The position numbers were made by a program, and so were the translations under genes. Positions 1 to 6,801 of a stretch of DNA of 40,401 nt are shown one piece after another (the first letter of the stretch is position 1; every line of letters begins with the position of its first letter). Under the pieces are notes generated by a model, which saw nothing but the letters and a program-made list of their open reading frames with translations, searched no databases and was not told the origin of the DNA. The DNA is taken from positions 1 to 40,401 of the IMG/VR virus record IMGVR_UViG_3300037264_000908, one strand, 5' to 3'. This stretch comes from a virus.

Positions 1-497
1 TAAAATCCAAGTTCTTTTTTTATTTTCTTCTGAACATCCATTTGGACACCATATGTATACAATAACTCCAAAATTTCTTGCTTCCCCTCATCATTACGTA
101 ATAACATGAAGAAATACTCTTTTGCTTGAGACTCACTCACCTCAAAATGTGTCATTAAAATGGGTGCCAAATCATCGGGTACGCGTCGGGTTTCACTTGA
201 CTTAACATACTTGAGGAAAACCCCACTCTTTGGGATAAACTCGTTATATAGACGGAACACATCCCGTTTTGATAGTAGTCCTACCGTTAATCGTTGTAAA
301 TCGTCCACAAATTCTACCCACTCGGGGTTCATTGATAAAAACCGATTCACCATGTAAGGTTGAAATGTCTTTTTATCTTCATCGGATAGTTCGTTCCAAT
401 AACCCAAATCTCCCTTTTTGGTAATTTGGTTTAAGTGGTCGAATAGCGATTTTGACTTAATGACTTTCTGTTTCTTTTGTAATTTTTTCCGTTTCAT
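1..497 (-). CDS. 62: Clamp loader small subunit, gp62-like
   Basis: By family, this is the small subunit of the T4-type clamp loader, which works with gp44 to place the gp45 clamp on DNA. Translation from ATG at 497 gives 165 residues, and the window ends two bases (TA) into the next codon, so the stop is almost certainly the first base outside the window. Residues 47-56 (PYMVNRFLSM) match the motif typical of these subunits in T4-like phages, preceded by a Lys-rich start and a WNELSDEDKKTF stretch. The length is close to T4 gp62 (187). It overlaps the previous gene by 41 bases, with AAGG 7 bases before the ATG. In T4, 62 directly follows 44; here an HNH gene, two zinc-ribbon genes and two small genes lie between. 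The assignment rests on motif and context. Confidence 0.75.
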   Translation of the reverse strand, partial: MKRKKLQKKQKVIKSKSLFDHLNQITKKGDLGYWNELSDEDKKTFQPYMVNRFLSMNPEWVEFVDDLQRLTVGLLSKRDVFRLYNEFIPKSGVFLKYVKSSETRRVPDDLAPILMTHFEVSESQAKEYFFMLLRNDEGKQEILELLYTYGVQMDVQKKIKKELGF

Positions 498-827
498 TTA
501 AAACCTTTTGTACAAAATAATGTGGTGGTACTAAAAAGTGGTCTATAACATAATGTTCAAATTTTTCTGGCCACACATATTCACCATCACTCATATCCTT
601 AGTTCCAAGTGTATCTCCGCACAAGCGACATGCTGAATATCCCCTCCAATGTTCTATGGGTTTTCCGTTTTTCAAATATGATACGATAGCATCTACCTTT
701 TCTGGAAAAGTTTTACACCATTTTGGGTCTACATAATCTTCTGCCAGTCATATTCTTGATTTTCATCAAAATAATTGTATTTTTGACTTCTCCAAAACCC
801 AATCTTTTTCAAATTATCATTTTTCAT
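457..827 (-). pseudogene. Conserved small phage protein, frameshifted
   Basis: ATG at 827 directly follows the upstream stop. It reads about 28 residues (ending near EYDW) and then hits TAG in frame. Shifting by one base near 743-744 restores a continuous reading: EDYVDPKWCKTFPEKV, then YLKNGKPIEHWRGYSACRLC, then DGEYVWPEKFEHYVIDHF. One extra C after the TGG codon would give D-W-P-E-D-Y and an intact protein of about 123 residues. The N-terminal FWRSQKYNYFDENQEYDW and the C-terminal GYSxCRLCG...DGxYVWPE...HY segments belong together in a small family of unknown function found in phages and bacteria. A TTG at 675 could only make the C-terminal 72 residues. The break may be a real mutation or a one-base sequencing or assembly error. 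Confidence 0.7.
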
Positions 828-1304
828 TTAATCCGTCTCACTCATTGTTTCGATTTCACCTTTGTCTTGCGTTCCAGTTTTGTCCCTAAATGTTCTTAAT
901 GTGTAATCACCGGCAAAACATTCCCTACACCTAGTAAAATAAAATGCCCCATCAAATGCACTACCAATCTTTTCTATTTTTCCACATCGTTCACAAATAG
1001 AATTAGATAAAAGTTGTGCAAAATCTGTTACTGCCTGTATTCGTTTTCCTCGTTCTTCGTCAAATTCTTTATATTCTGCCATATTTGAAAAGTATATTTT
1101 CAATACGCCTTGTGATGAACGAATTTGATGTACTCTTAGAGGAAACACACATCCATAACTGATATTAAAAATCATCATAAGTGTTTTATCTAACAACCAA
1201 TACCAACCATCACCACATTCTATCCCACTACCAGTTGTACCAAATAACGTTTCTAACAAATTTGGATTTTTATTTTGTAGTTCTATTTCATGTTCCTTTG
1301 TCAT
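828..1304 (-). CDS. Hypothetical phage protein with Cys pairs
   Basis: This 158-residue protein has an N-terminal GIECGDGWYWLL motif (about 27-38). It also has two Cys pairs, CERC (104-107) and CREC (126-129), spaced like a treble-clef or zinc-ribbon site. The combination of an xCGDGWY start and a C-terminal Cys4 site is recurrent in small phage proteins of unknown function, so I infer it is a full-length member that probably binds zinc. The start codon overlaps the end of the upstream HNH gene by 17 bases, and the stop is immediately followed by the ATG of the frameshifted gene, so translation is probably coupled. No enzymatic role can be assigned. Confidence 0.7.
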   Translation of the reverse strand: MTKEHEIELQNKNPNLLETLFGTTGSGIECGDGWYWLLDKTLMMIFNISYGCVFPLRVHQIRSSQGVLKIYFSNMAEYKEFDEERGKRIQAVTDFAQLLSNSICERCGKIEKIGSAFDGAFYFTRCRECFAGDYTLRTFRDKTGTQDKGEIETMSETD

Positions 1305-2028
1305 TCTTATGATGCCCTTGTTGTTGTAATTTTATATTTTTTATCCAATTAACAAAATCAACATAAATCATATTTGATTTGGCTCGATTACATATCTTAC
1401 AACACGATACACAATTCTTATATACATAACCACCATTCGTATTTTTTCGGTCTATACCATTATATAAAAACTTCCCACCACGAGCGACCACTTTAATGTT
1501 GGTCGGTGGAGAACCACAATAAAAACAATTATTCAATACCATTTTATAAAACTGTTTTTTTGATAAATGAAAGGGTATTTTTCTAAAATTAGATTGGCAT
1601 TTATATGATATATATAATCTATTTTTAGCAATTTCATTTGGATTTTTTTTGTATCTAATATTTTTTTTAACCACACCACCACATAATTTAACACATTTTA
1701 ATGCAGTATAAACACTGGTGTTGTATTTTATAGAAAGTTTTTCACTAGATATTCCAGAATCGTAATCAAGTTTTATTCTTAACCGTTCTGGTTCAGTTAA
1801 AATAGAAAGTTTTCGTTTCTTTTGCTTTCCAATGCTTCCATTTTTTGAACAACCCACACACGATTCGGAATATTTCTTTTTTAGATTTGATGATATAACA
1901 TTACTTTCGGTACCACATTCACATCTACATAAATATAATAATTTCCCCTCATCAGTCGAACCATTTTTACGTAAAACTGTCCATTTTCCAAATTTTTCTC
2001 CATCATTAAATAACAATTTGTTACTCAT
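1288..2028 (-). CDS. HNH homing endonuclease-like protein
   Basis: This 246-residue protein has a mosaic build typical of phage HNH homing endonucleases. Residues 10-60 form a GEKFGKWTVL...CRCECG...SCVGC Cys-rich DNA-binding domain seen in front of many phage HNH nucleases. Residues about 78-120 look like a helix-turn-helix/NUMOD-type segment. The HNH-type nuclease lies at about 165-230: CFYC (168-171), NGIDRKNTNGGY (190-201) and CCKICNRAKSNM (209-220). I do not see a canonical His in the first HNH position, so activity is not certain. ATG at 2028 has GGAG 7 bases upstream. The leader forms a hairpin that pairs with the start codon (see separate entry). It is free-standing and not inside an intein or intron, and it sits just before a gene it overlaps by 17 bases. 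Confidence 0.85.
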   Translation of the reverse strand: MSNKLLFNDGEKFGKWTVLRKNGSTDEGKLLYLCRCECGTESNVISSNLKKKYSESCVGCSKNGSIGKQKKRKLSILTEPERLRIKLDYDSGISSEKLSIKYNTSVYTALKCVKLCGGVVKKNIRYKKNPNEIAKNRLYISYKCQSNFRKIPFHLSKKQFYKMVLNNCFYCGSPPTNIKVVARGGKFLYNGIDRKNTNGGYVYKNCVSCCKICNRAKSNMIYVDFVNWIKNIKLQQQGHHKNDKGT

Positions 2029-2058
2029 ATAAATTCTCCGTTTTATATAAGTATATGA
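2025..2058 (-). promoter_or_regulatory. Start-codon hairpin and promoter-like motif of HNH gene
   Basis: The inverted repeat TCATATA (2025-2031) / TATATGA (2052-2058) is perfect over 7 bases with a 20-base loop. In the minus-strand RNA the 3' arm contains the AUG of the HNH gene (2028-2026), and the SD GGAG (2039-2036) lies in the loop. A one-mismatch version of the TATTTATA motif (TACTTATA on the coding strand, 2046-2053) overlaps the 5' arm. Function is inferred from the layout shared with the other two endonuclease genes. Confidence 0.45.
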
Positions 2059-2062
2059 AATA

Positions 2063-2248
2063 TTATTTTTTTAACGGGTAATCATTAGAATAGAATCCAC
2101 TACCCTTAAATATGAAATCTGCTGGGCCAAACAACTTTTCCATTTTCGCATCACATTTTGGGCAATTCGGACACCCATCATTTTTTCCAAATAAATGATT
2201 TGGTTCGGTGTGTCCACACTTTGGACATTTCAAATCAAAGATGGGCAT
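2063..2248 (-). CDS. FmdB-family zinc-ribbon protein
   Basis: This 61-residue protein matches the FmdB/CxxC-CxxC-SSSS zinc-ribbon family. It starts MPIFDLKCPKCGH (C8, C11), has a second pair CPKC (C29, C32), and ends with the FKGSGFYSNDY motif characteristic of the family. The members are probable zinc-binding proteins whose role is unclear; in bacteria they are often labelled putative regulatory proteins. Its start overlaps the stop of the previous gene as TAATG, so the two are translationally coupled. The pair of zinc-ribbon genes sits between the clamp-loader halves and the HNH gene. Confidence 0.9.
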   Translation of the reverse strand: MPIFDLKCPKCGHTEPNHLFGKNDGCPNCPKCDAKMEKLFGPADFIFKGSGFYSNDYPLKK

Positions 2249-2565
2249 TACTTACTCAAAAACTTCTGATTGTCCGATTCTACTGTTGGTGTAGATGCAA
2301 CTGCATCACCAAGTGATTCACCAGCACTTGCAGGAATTTCTTCTGTATCTGCAAGGTTTCCGAAAATCTTTGGGACATTTCCACACTTATCGCAGGCAAA
2401 TACTTGGATTGGGACGAGGGCTTCTTTGCCCGTTGGTGATATCAACGCAGAAATTCTTTTTACGATATACACCACTTTCAGTAATCCGTGACCGCAATTA
2501 TCACACTTTTCATTTGGCACTTTTTGTAAGTCTACGTTTATATTTTGCAATACGTCTTTTGCCAT
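2248..2565 (-). CDS. Zinc-ribbon phage protein of unknown function
   Basis: This 105-residue protein carries two Cys pairs, CDNC (21-24) and CDKC (58-61), separated by a strand-rich segment containing RISALISPTGKEALVPIQVF. The SPTGKExxVPxQVFxCxKCG pattern recurs in small proteins of T4-like phages. The C-terminal 40 residues are acidic and Ser/Thr-rich, probably disordered. ATG at 2565 has AAAGGAGA upstream. The stop overlaps the FmdB-like start. A zinc-binding structural or adaptor role is inferred; no specific function is known to me. Confidence 0.75.
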   Translation of the reverse strand: MAKDVLQNINVDLQKVPNEKCDNCGHGLLKVVYIVKRISALISPTGKEALVPIQVFACDKCGNVPKIFGNLADTEEIPASAGESLGDAVASTPTVESDNQKFLSK

Positions 2566-2582
2566 AATTGTTCTCCTTTAGA

Positions 2583-3317
2583 TTATCCTTCTTTTATTTC
2601 TGTAAGTATTTTTATAATTAAAGCACACACATGAATCTCTTTGTCTATTGCAAATGTATCTGTAGATTGTGCGTCGGCTATCAACAAAATGCACGGCGCA
2701 ACATGTCCTTTTGCATAATCCTCTACTTCATCATACAGCAACTTATACAGGTCTGTGTAGTCCTGTATCTGGGAGTCTGCTAGAAGTTGTCGAATATTCT
2801 TAAATGCATTAACTTTCGTATCTGTTTTGAGATGTTCAATGACTTTGAGTTTGTAATCATTTGCTATCATTGCATACACATCTACTTTCAACACACCATT
2901 AACAGTTTGGCGTTGTACAGAATTGATAATTCGCCTAATGTCAGGATACCCACTGTTTATAATGGTAACAATATCTTCTGGTTTATATTCCGTATTTTCT
3001 TGTGATAGAATTTCCGACACCCTTACTGCAACGTCTTTTTTGGATGGTGGAATTACCTTAAAAACCTGGCAACGACTTTGTATTGGGTCTATAATGCGTT
3101 CACTGTGGTTGCATGTTAATATAAATCTCGTGTGCCGAGAAAACGTTTCCATGATATTTCGTAGTGCGGCTTGTGCATTGGGTGATAGGAAATCGCAATT
3201 GTGCGTTAATATACCAGTTTTCCCAATCATAAAATTATTATTTTCTTTTACCGTTAAATCATAAACAACACGTTTTTTATTCAATTTCGTGATTTTTGTA
3301 ACTTTTAATAACTTCAT
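2583..3317 (-). CDS. 44: Clamp loader large subunit, C-terminal half with split-intein C fragment
   Basis: Residues 1-40 are an intein C fragment: block F (VYDLTVKENNNFMIG, about 18-32) and block G ending GILTHN before Cys41, the +1 extein nucleophile. Residues 41-244 (204 aa) continue gp44 from just after Walker B. They include DFLSPNAQAALRN, sensor-1-like FILTCN and the clamp-loader signature SRC (81-83). The N-terminal half is encoded at 4315-4947. Trans-splicing would join ...LIILDE to CDFLSPN... and give about 310 residues, close to T4 gp44 (319). The product is the ATPase that opens the gp45 clamp. The ATG at 3317 has AAGG 8 bases upstream and overlaps the endonuclease ORF by 41 bases in another frame, which suggests coupled translation. 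Confidence 0.93.
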   Translation of the reverse strand: MKLLKVTKITKLNKKRVVYDLTVKENNNFMIGKTGILTHNCDFLSPNAQAALRNIMETFSRHTRFILTCNHSERIIDPIQSRCQVFKVIPPSKKDVAVRVSEILSQENTEYKPEDIVTIINSGYPDIRRIINSVQRQTVNGVLKVDVYAMIANDYKLKVIEHLKTDTKVNAFKNIRQLLADSQIQDYTDLYKLLYDEVEDYAKGHVAPCILLIADAQSTDTFAIDKEIHVCALIIKILTEIKEG

Positions 3318-4257
3318 TCGGTATGCCTTTTAGTAGTTTTTGATATTGATTTATATTTTTTGAACATGCGTCTTTTGATATGTAATCCAATATATTAAAT
3401 TCATTAATCCAAATAAATTTCAACCCATTTTTCGAGCAATATTCGATTATCGAATCCATTTTGTGTTTGTACTTAATAAAAAAACTCTTCGGTTTTATTT
3501 CATATAAAAGTTTCTTTTTATTGTCAAAAAAATCTCCAATATATGTTTTAGATATTCCAAATTCTGTAATATGCGGAATCCTAATCGTTTCGTAATCTAG
3601 ATGTTGATTGGACAACCAAAAACACGCCTCCCATGAACTTCTAAATCGTTTTTTCATTTTCCCTACTTTAACAGCGGCATCCCAATGTGTAAAAGTATTA
3701 GTTATATTTGGTGTAAACGTTCCATCAGCAATCATTTTTTTTATAATAACGGATATTTTTTTTCCTCCATTTTTTAATGATTGTTTTCCTTCTTCTGTCT
3801 GATACCACCGTTTTAAATGCTTAGAATTATGTTTTCCTAATCTTTCGTAAAATAGTTTTGCATCATCTGATGCGAGCCATTTCTTTTTTGTTTTCTGAAT
3901 TTTCTTAGCAATTTTAATATTGTCCCGTTTTGATATCCATTTATATTCATACTGACATTTTTTGCAATATTTTAAGAATTTGTTTTTTGCGCCGGCTCTA
4001 TAATTATATTCAACTATAGTCAATTTATCTCCGCACCCAATACAAATTGGAATCGCGTTATTCTTTTCTTCTAATAAAAAGAAAAATTTATTAGAACTTT
4101 CTACATCAAGTCTTCTAACAACATCATTTATCCATTTATTTTTACTTAAAAACGTTTTTTCTGAGAACAGTGATTTGAAACCATTTACAGAATTCACAAA
4201 ATTTATTATTTCAACATCAGAATACTTTTTTCTATCATATCTCGATTTTGGATGCAT
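3277..4257 (-). CDS. Free-standing PD-(D/E)XK-like homing endonuclease between gp44 halves
   Basis: This 326-residue protein has a Cys4 zinc-binding site (CIGC 72-75, CKKC 98-101), a long basic helical middle, and a C-terminal nuclease-like core. In that core SSWE (E210), YIGDFF (D242) and YEIKPK (E253, K255) give an E...D...ExK pattern of the PD-(D/E)XK fold. The start is ATG at 4257 (MHPKSRYDRK), chosen because GGGAG lies 8 bases upstream; an ATG at 4272 has no such site. It lies between the two fractured clamp-loader genes, the position expected of a free-standing homing endonuclease linked to a split intein. It is probably expressed late through its own promoter (see leader hairpin). The nuclease family call is from motifs only, and it differs from the EDxHD nuclease in the gp41 locus. 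Confidence 0.82.
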   Translation of the reverse strand: MHPKSRYDRKKYSDVEIINFVNSVNGFKSLFSEKTFLSKNKWINDVVRRLDVESSNKFFFLLEEKNNAIPICIGCGDKLTIVEYNYRAGAKNKFLKYCKKCQYEYKWISKRDNIKIAKKIQKTKKKWLASDDAKLFYERLGKHNSKHLKRWYQTEEGKQSLKNGGKKISVIIKKMIADGTFTPNITNTFTHWDAAVKVGKMKKRFRSSWEACFWLSNQHLDYETIRIPHITEFGISKTYIGDFFDNKKKLLYEIKPKSFFIKYKHKMDSIIEYCSKNGLKFIWINEFNILDYISKDACSKNINQYQKLLKGIPNEVIKSYKNHEIE

Positions 4258-4307
4258 AATCAATTCTCCCATTTGATATAAATATCATTATTTTGAGAAT
4301 TGTGCAT
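4252..4307 (-). promoter_or_regulatory. RBS-sequestering hairpin with internal TATTTATA promoter motif
   Basis: The perfect 8-base inverted repeat CAATTCTC (4261-4268) / GAGAATTG (4295-4302) is extended, across a 4-base bulge, by ATGCA (4252-4256) / TGCAT (4303-4307). In the minus-strand RNA the 3' side contains three bases of the SD GGGAG (4270-4266) and the UG of the start codon (4257-4255). The 26-base loop holds TATTTATA on the coding strand (4277-4284), a candidate late promoter. RNA reading through from upstream would fold and hide the ribosome site. RNA starting at the internal motif would lack the 5' arm. Confidence 0.65.
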
Positions 4308-4314
4308 AAAATAA

Positions 4315-4947
4315 TCACTCTGTGGTAACAATTTCCATATAGTCGCCTTTGATAATGTCTTTTGATGTTACTACAATCGTTTCATTTGATTTGTTTTTTA
4401 CATACCATTTGTGGGTATCTGTACAAATCACCCGTTCCCCATTCTCAAATTCAAATTCATAAACCCCGGCCTCTCCGATTTCATGTAAATCAAACGGTCT
4501 CCACTGTATTTGATTCAGTTTTATATTAAAAGATTTGACTAAATCGGTTTTTTCATTTAAATCTTTAATTTGAATGGTCTGTTCTTTGCCATTTCGTAAT
4601 ATCCACACCAGCGTGGTCTCGTCTAAACACTCATCCAGTATGATAAGTTTGAATGACTTAAATCCCATTGTACTTGCAAAGTCTGTAATTTTATTTCTCA
4701 TAATATCAACACTGTTCTCACTTGACGCATTGATATACATGTAATCACAGTCCGTGTTAGTTGCAAGAATTTTTGCAAGAGATGTTTTTCCTGTGCCTGC
4801 AGGTCCTGACAGTAACAAATGTGGAATATCACCACTCTCAAGATAAATTTTGACCTTTGCTTTGATGAGGTCGTTTCCTATAAATTCGTCAAGTGTTTTT
4901 GGTCTATATTTCTCAACAAGGAGCGTGTTACTTTTGTTCATCAACAT
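4315..4947 (-). CDS. 44: Clamp loader large subunit, N-terminal half with split-intein N fragment
   Basis: Residues 1-106 are the N-terminal half of the gp44/RFC-type clamp loader: LVEKYRPKTLDEFIG, Walker A GPAGTGKT (48-55) and Walker B LIILDE (101-106). At residue 107 the sequence becomes an intein N fragment of 104 residues. It starts with Cys (CLDETTLVWIL, block A) and includes block B GERVICTDTHKWYV with the TxxH motif, then ends at a stop. The matching C fragment is at 2583-3317. The ATPase site is therefore incomplete until trans-splicing. The start is ATG at 4947, because GGAGG lies 6 bases upstream. It overlaps the previous gene by 20 bases. Confidence 0.95.
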   Translation of the reverse strand: MLMNKSNTLLVEKYRPKTLDEFIGNDLIKAKVKIYLESGDIPHLLLSGPAGTGKTSLAKILATNTDCDYMYINASSENSVDIMRNKITDFASTMGFKSFKLIILDECLDETTLVWILRNGKEQTIQIKDLNEKTDLVKSFNIKLNQIQWRPFDLHEIGEAGVYEFEFENGERVICTDTHKWYVKNKSNETIVVTSKDIIKGDYMEIVTTE

Positions 4948-5359
4948 GTTGTTCCTCCGGTTTCAAATCCTTTGTGAGTGTATCTAACCACTCTTTATTC
5001 ATATTCTCTCTAATTGATTTTAATACGTCTTCTTCTGCGTCCACCGCATTTTCTATTGCAGTCAATTCCATGTTATTCAAGGGTCTATATTCAGAAAACC
5101 ACACTTCCCCCATTTTACTTTCTAAAAGTCGAGAGAAAAAGCCTTTATATATCACATCTCCACGAGTTGTTTTGTTTGCAATATACATGCGTTCTAATTC
5201 TATTCCGAAATCACAGAAATCTCTTAATGTAATCGTATTACGACTCACATGTTGTGTCAACACCGTAAAGAAAGTGTTATTATCAATATATAATTCATTG
5301 CGTTCTAAAAAATCCAACCGTTTTTTATCGGTGTGTTTTTTAGCTTTATGATAGTTCAT
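4928..5359 (-). CDS. Hypothetical phage protein
   Basis: This 143-residue charged, mostly helical protein resembles nothing I can name. It has a basic N-terminus (MNYHKAKKHTDKKRLDFL) and an acidic C-terminus (KDLKPEEQHVDEQK). The middle contains RDFCDFGIELERMYIANKTTRGDVIYKGF. There are no Cys clusters or membrane segments. The start overlaps the MazG stop as ATGA, with GGGGA 6 bases upstream, and the end overlaps gp44 by 20 bases. It is thus embedded in the replisome operon between mazG and gene 44, and a role in nucleotide or replication functions is only a guess from location. Confidence 0.75.
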   Translation of the reverse strand: MNYHKAKKHTDKKRLDFLERNELYIDNNTFFTVLTQHVSRNTITLRDFCDFGIELERMYIANKTTRGDVIYKGFFSRLLESKMGEVWFSEYRPLNNMELTAIENAVDAEEDVLKSIRENMNKEWLDTLTKDLKPEEQHVDEQK

Positions 5360-5685
5360 CTGTTATCCCCACTTCCATGTAATTTGTTTTCTTGTTGTCT
5401 CTTTTGCAATTTTTCTATGTTCCCACTTGCAACCGCGTCCATGTTGAGACCAAGTTCGTTACACAACGTTGCGTGATACCACAAAATATCACCCAATTCT
5501 TTTGCAAGTTGTTGTTTGATTTCTTCTGTTAACACACCACCGTTGTCTCGTAGAACCTTCTTTATTTTTTCTGCAACCTCGCCCGATTCACCACATAATC
5601 CAAGTGTTGGATAAATGAAATTGTCTCCACGACCTGGATAAATTGCGGTCTTCGATGCAAGTATTTGATATTCACTAAAGTGCAT
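5356..5685 (-). CDS. mazG: MazG-like nucleoside triphosphate pyrophosphohydrolase
   Basis: This 109-residue member of the MazG/all-alpha NTP pyrophosphatase superfamily hydrolyses nucleoside triphosphates to monophosphate and pyrophosphate. The metal-binding pattern is visible: GLCGESGEVAEKIKK (ExxE) followed by LAKELGDILWYHA (ExxD), about 20 residues apart. The C-terminal GLNMDAVASGNIEKLQKRQ segment is typical of phage MazG proteins. The start is ATG at 5685 (MHFSEYQILASK), because GGTGGAG lies 6 bases upstream; ATGs at 5700 and 5712 lack a site and would extend into the previous gene. Phage MazG proteins are often proposed to modulate host nucleotide pools or alarmone levels; which substrate applies here is unknown. 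Confidence 0.93.
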   Translation of the reverse strand: MHFSEYQILASKTAIYPGRGDNFIYPTLGLCGESGEVAEKIKKVLRDNGGVLTEEIKQQLAKELGDILWYHATLCNELGLNMDAVASGNIEKLQKRQQENKLHGSGDNR

Positions 5686-6043
5686 TTGAGTCTCCACCAT
5701 ATTGTTTAACATATTCGTCTGTGGCTACTACACACAGTTCCGCCTCGGCGTCTACTGCAAGATATGACTGTTCTAATAATTGTTGATAGTATCTTTTTTT
5801 AACAAACCCCATTACTGACAATAAGCGTTCTGGCCAAATATCAATAACTGGATTTTCTCTGAATATCCTTGTTGCGAGCGGCAGCATCATTCCGATTTCA
5901 AATTCTTTCTGTTTGTCTACTTTACGTGTATCTATTATAAATTCATAGACATTTTCAAGAATACAACTTAGGGTTTCTTTCTTTTCATCATCGATACCTG
6001 TTAACAAACCGGTCTTTTCCCATTTCTTAACTAATTCTGTCAT
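5675..6043 (-). CDS. Hypothetical protein between clamp and MazG
   Basis: This 122-residue protein is of unknown function. It starts MTELVKKWEKTGLLTGIDDEKKETLSCILENVYEFI and has a hydrophobic FEIGMMLPLATRIF segment in the middle. I note a faint resemblance of the layout (LVxKWxKTGLL...LLENxxxx...LPLxxRIF) to N-terminal regions of T4-like major capsid proteins, but it is too short to be one and lies in a replication operon, so I do not rely on it. AGAGG lies 6 bases before the ATG. It starts 1 base after the gp45 stop and overlaps mazG by 11 bases. Confidence 0.75.
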   Translation of the reverse strand: MTELVKKWEKTGLLTGIDDEKKETLSCILENVYEFIIDTRKVDKQKEFEIGMMLPLATRIFRENPVIDIWPERLLSVMGFVKKRYYQQLLEQSYLAVDAEAELCVVATDEYVKQYGGDSNAL

Positions 6044-6044
6044 A

Positions 6045-6782
6045 TTATACCTCTTCGACGGCTACTATATTGTATGTGGATTCGTAATCATCTTCTTTGA
6101 AGATAACTCGTGCAAGTCCCTTTTCAGAAACATGTAGCAATGTTTCCTTTGCATTTTTATTCGCAGATAACACTTCTTTGAACAATGCAGATGGGAATGT
6201 CACTTTACTAATTGGTTTTACATCTTCAACATTAACATCAAATACAATGTTGTTTGATTCAACGGATGTGTATCCTAATGTCAATGTTGTTTTTGTCTTT
6301 TTTACATCTAGTGTAAACGTTCCTACTTCAGGTAAAGCGGCACAACCCTTAATAAATCGTTCGATAAAGTCTTTGTTAATTACCAACGTCACATCAAAGT
6401 CTGGCAATTTCGCTTTATCAGGAACTTGTGGAATTACATCTAATTTCGACAAGATGTAATGTACATCAATCTTCTTGTCTTTGACGTGCAAGGCCTTTGC
6501 AACACTTTCTGTAGAAATAACATCAAGTGAAATGTCTGGCTCCAAAATACCAATCATTTTCACAAGTTTTTCGGTGTTGTAAATGCCGATATCAAATGGG
6601 TCTTTGTATGAAAACCCTGCCCACGAAACGTTTCCCAACAAAGTACGAGTTTCCGATACAAATTTCGTACTTAGGGTTTTTCCGTTATAATTCCATACTA
6701 CCTGATTGATTAAACCGCCCAAATGATACTTCGAAATGAATGTTTCTAATTTACTGCGTTCAATTGTAGTTTTGTTCGACAT
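6045..6782 (-). CDS. 45: Sliding clamp DNA polymerase accessory protein, gp45-like
   Basis: At 245 residues this is close to T4 gp45 (228). The protein forms a ring that tethers the DNA polymerase and, in T4, also activates late transcription. Features of the family are visible: N-terminal KLETFISKYHLGGL, paired strand-rich domains without enzymatic motifs, and an acidic surface. The start ATG at 6782 has AAGGA 7 bases upstream. It follows the two polymerase genes directly, with the clamp-loader genes further downstream, as expected for a T4-like replication cluster. The gene is intact, unlike its partners 43 and 44. Confidence 0.88.
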   Translation of the reverse strand: MSNKTTIERSKLETFISKYHLGGLINQVVWNYNGKTLSTKFVSETRTLLGNVSWAGFSYKDPFDIGIYNTEKLVKMIGILEPDISLDVISTESVAKALHVKDKKIDVHYILSKLDVIPQVPDKAKLPDFDVTLVINKDFIERFIKGCAALPEVGTFTLDVKKTKTTLTLGYTSVESNNIVFDVNVEDVKPISKVTFPSALFKEVLSANKNAKETLLHVSEKGLARVIFKEDDYESTYNIVAVEEV

Positions 6783-6801
6783 AACTGTTTCCTTTTATTG
6801 T

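Noticed and set aside
2787-3264. Plus-strand open frames over gene 44 C-half
   Set aside because: They are shadows of the conserved clamp-loader sequence, with no SD or domain.
5675-6043. Fragment of a major capsid protein
   Set aside because: The opening resembles capsid N-termini loosely, but it is short, has its own SD and lies in the replication operon. The similarity is too weak to use.
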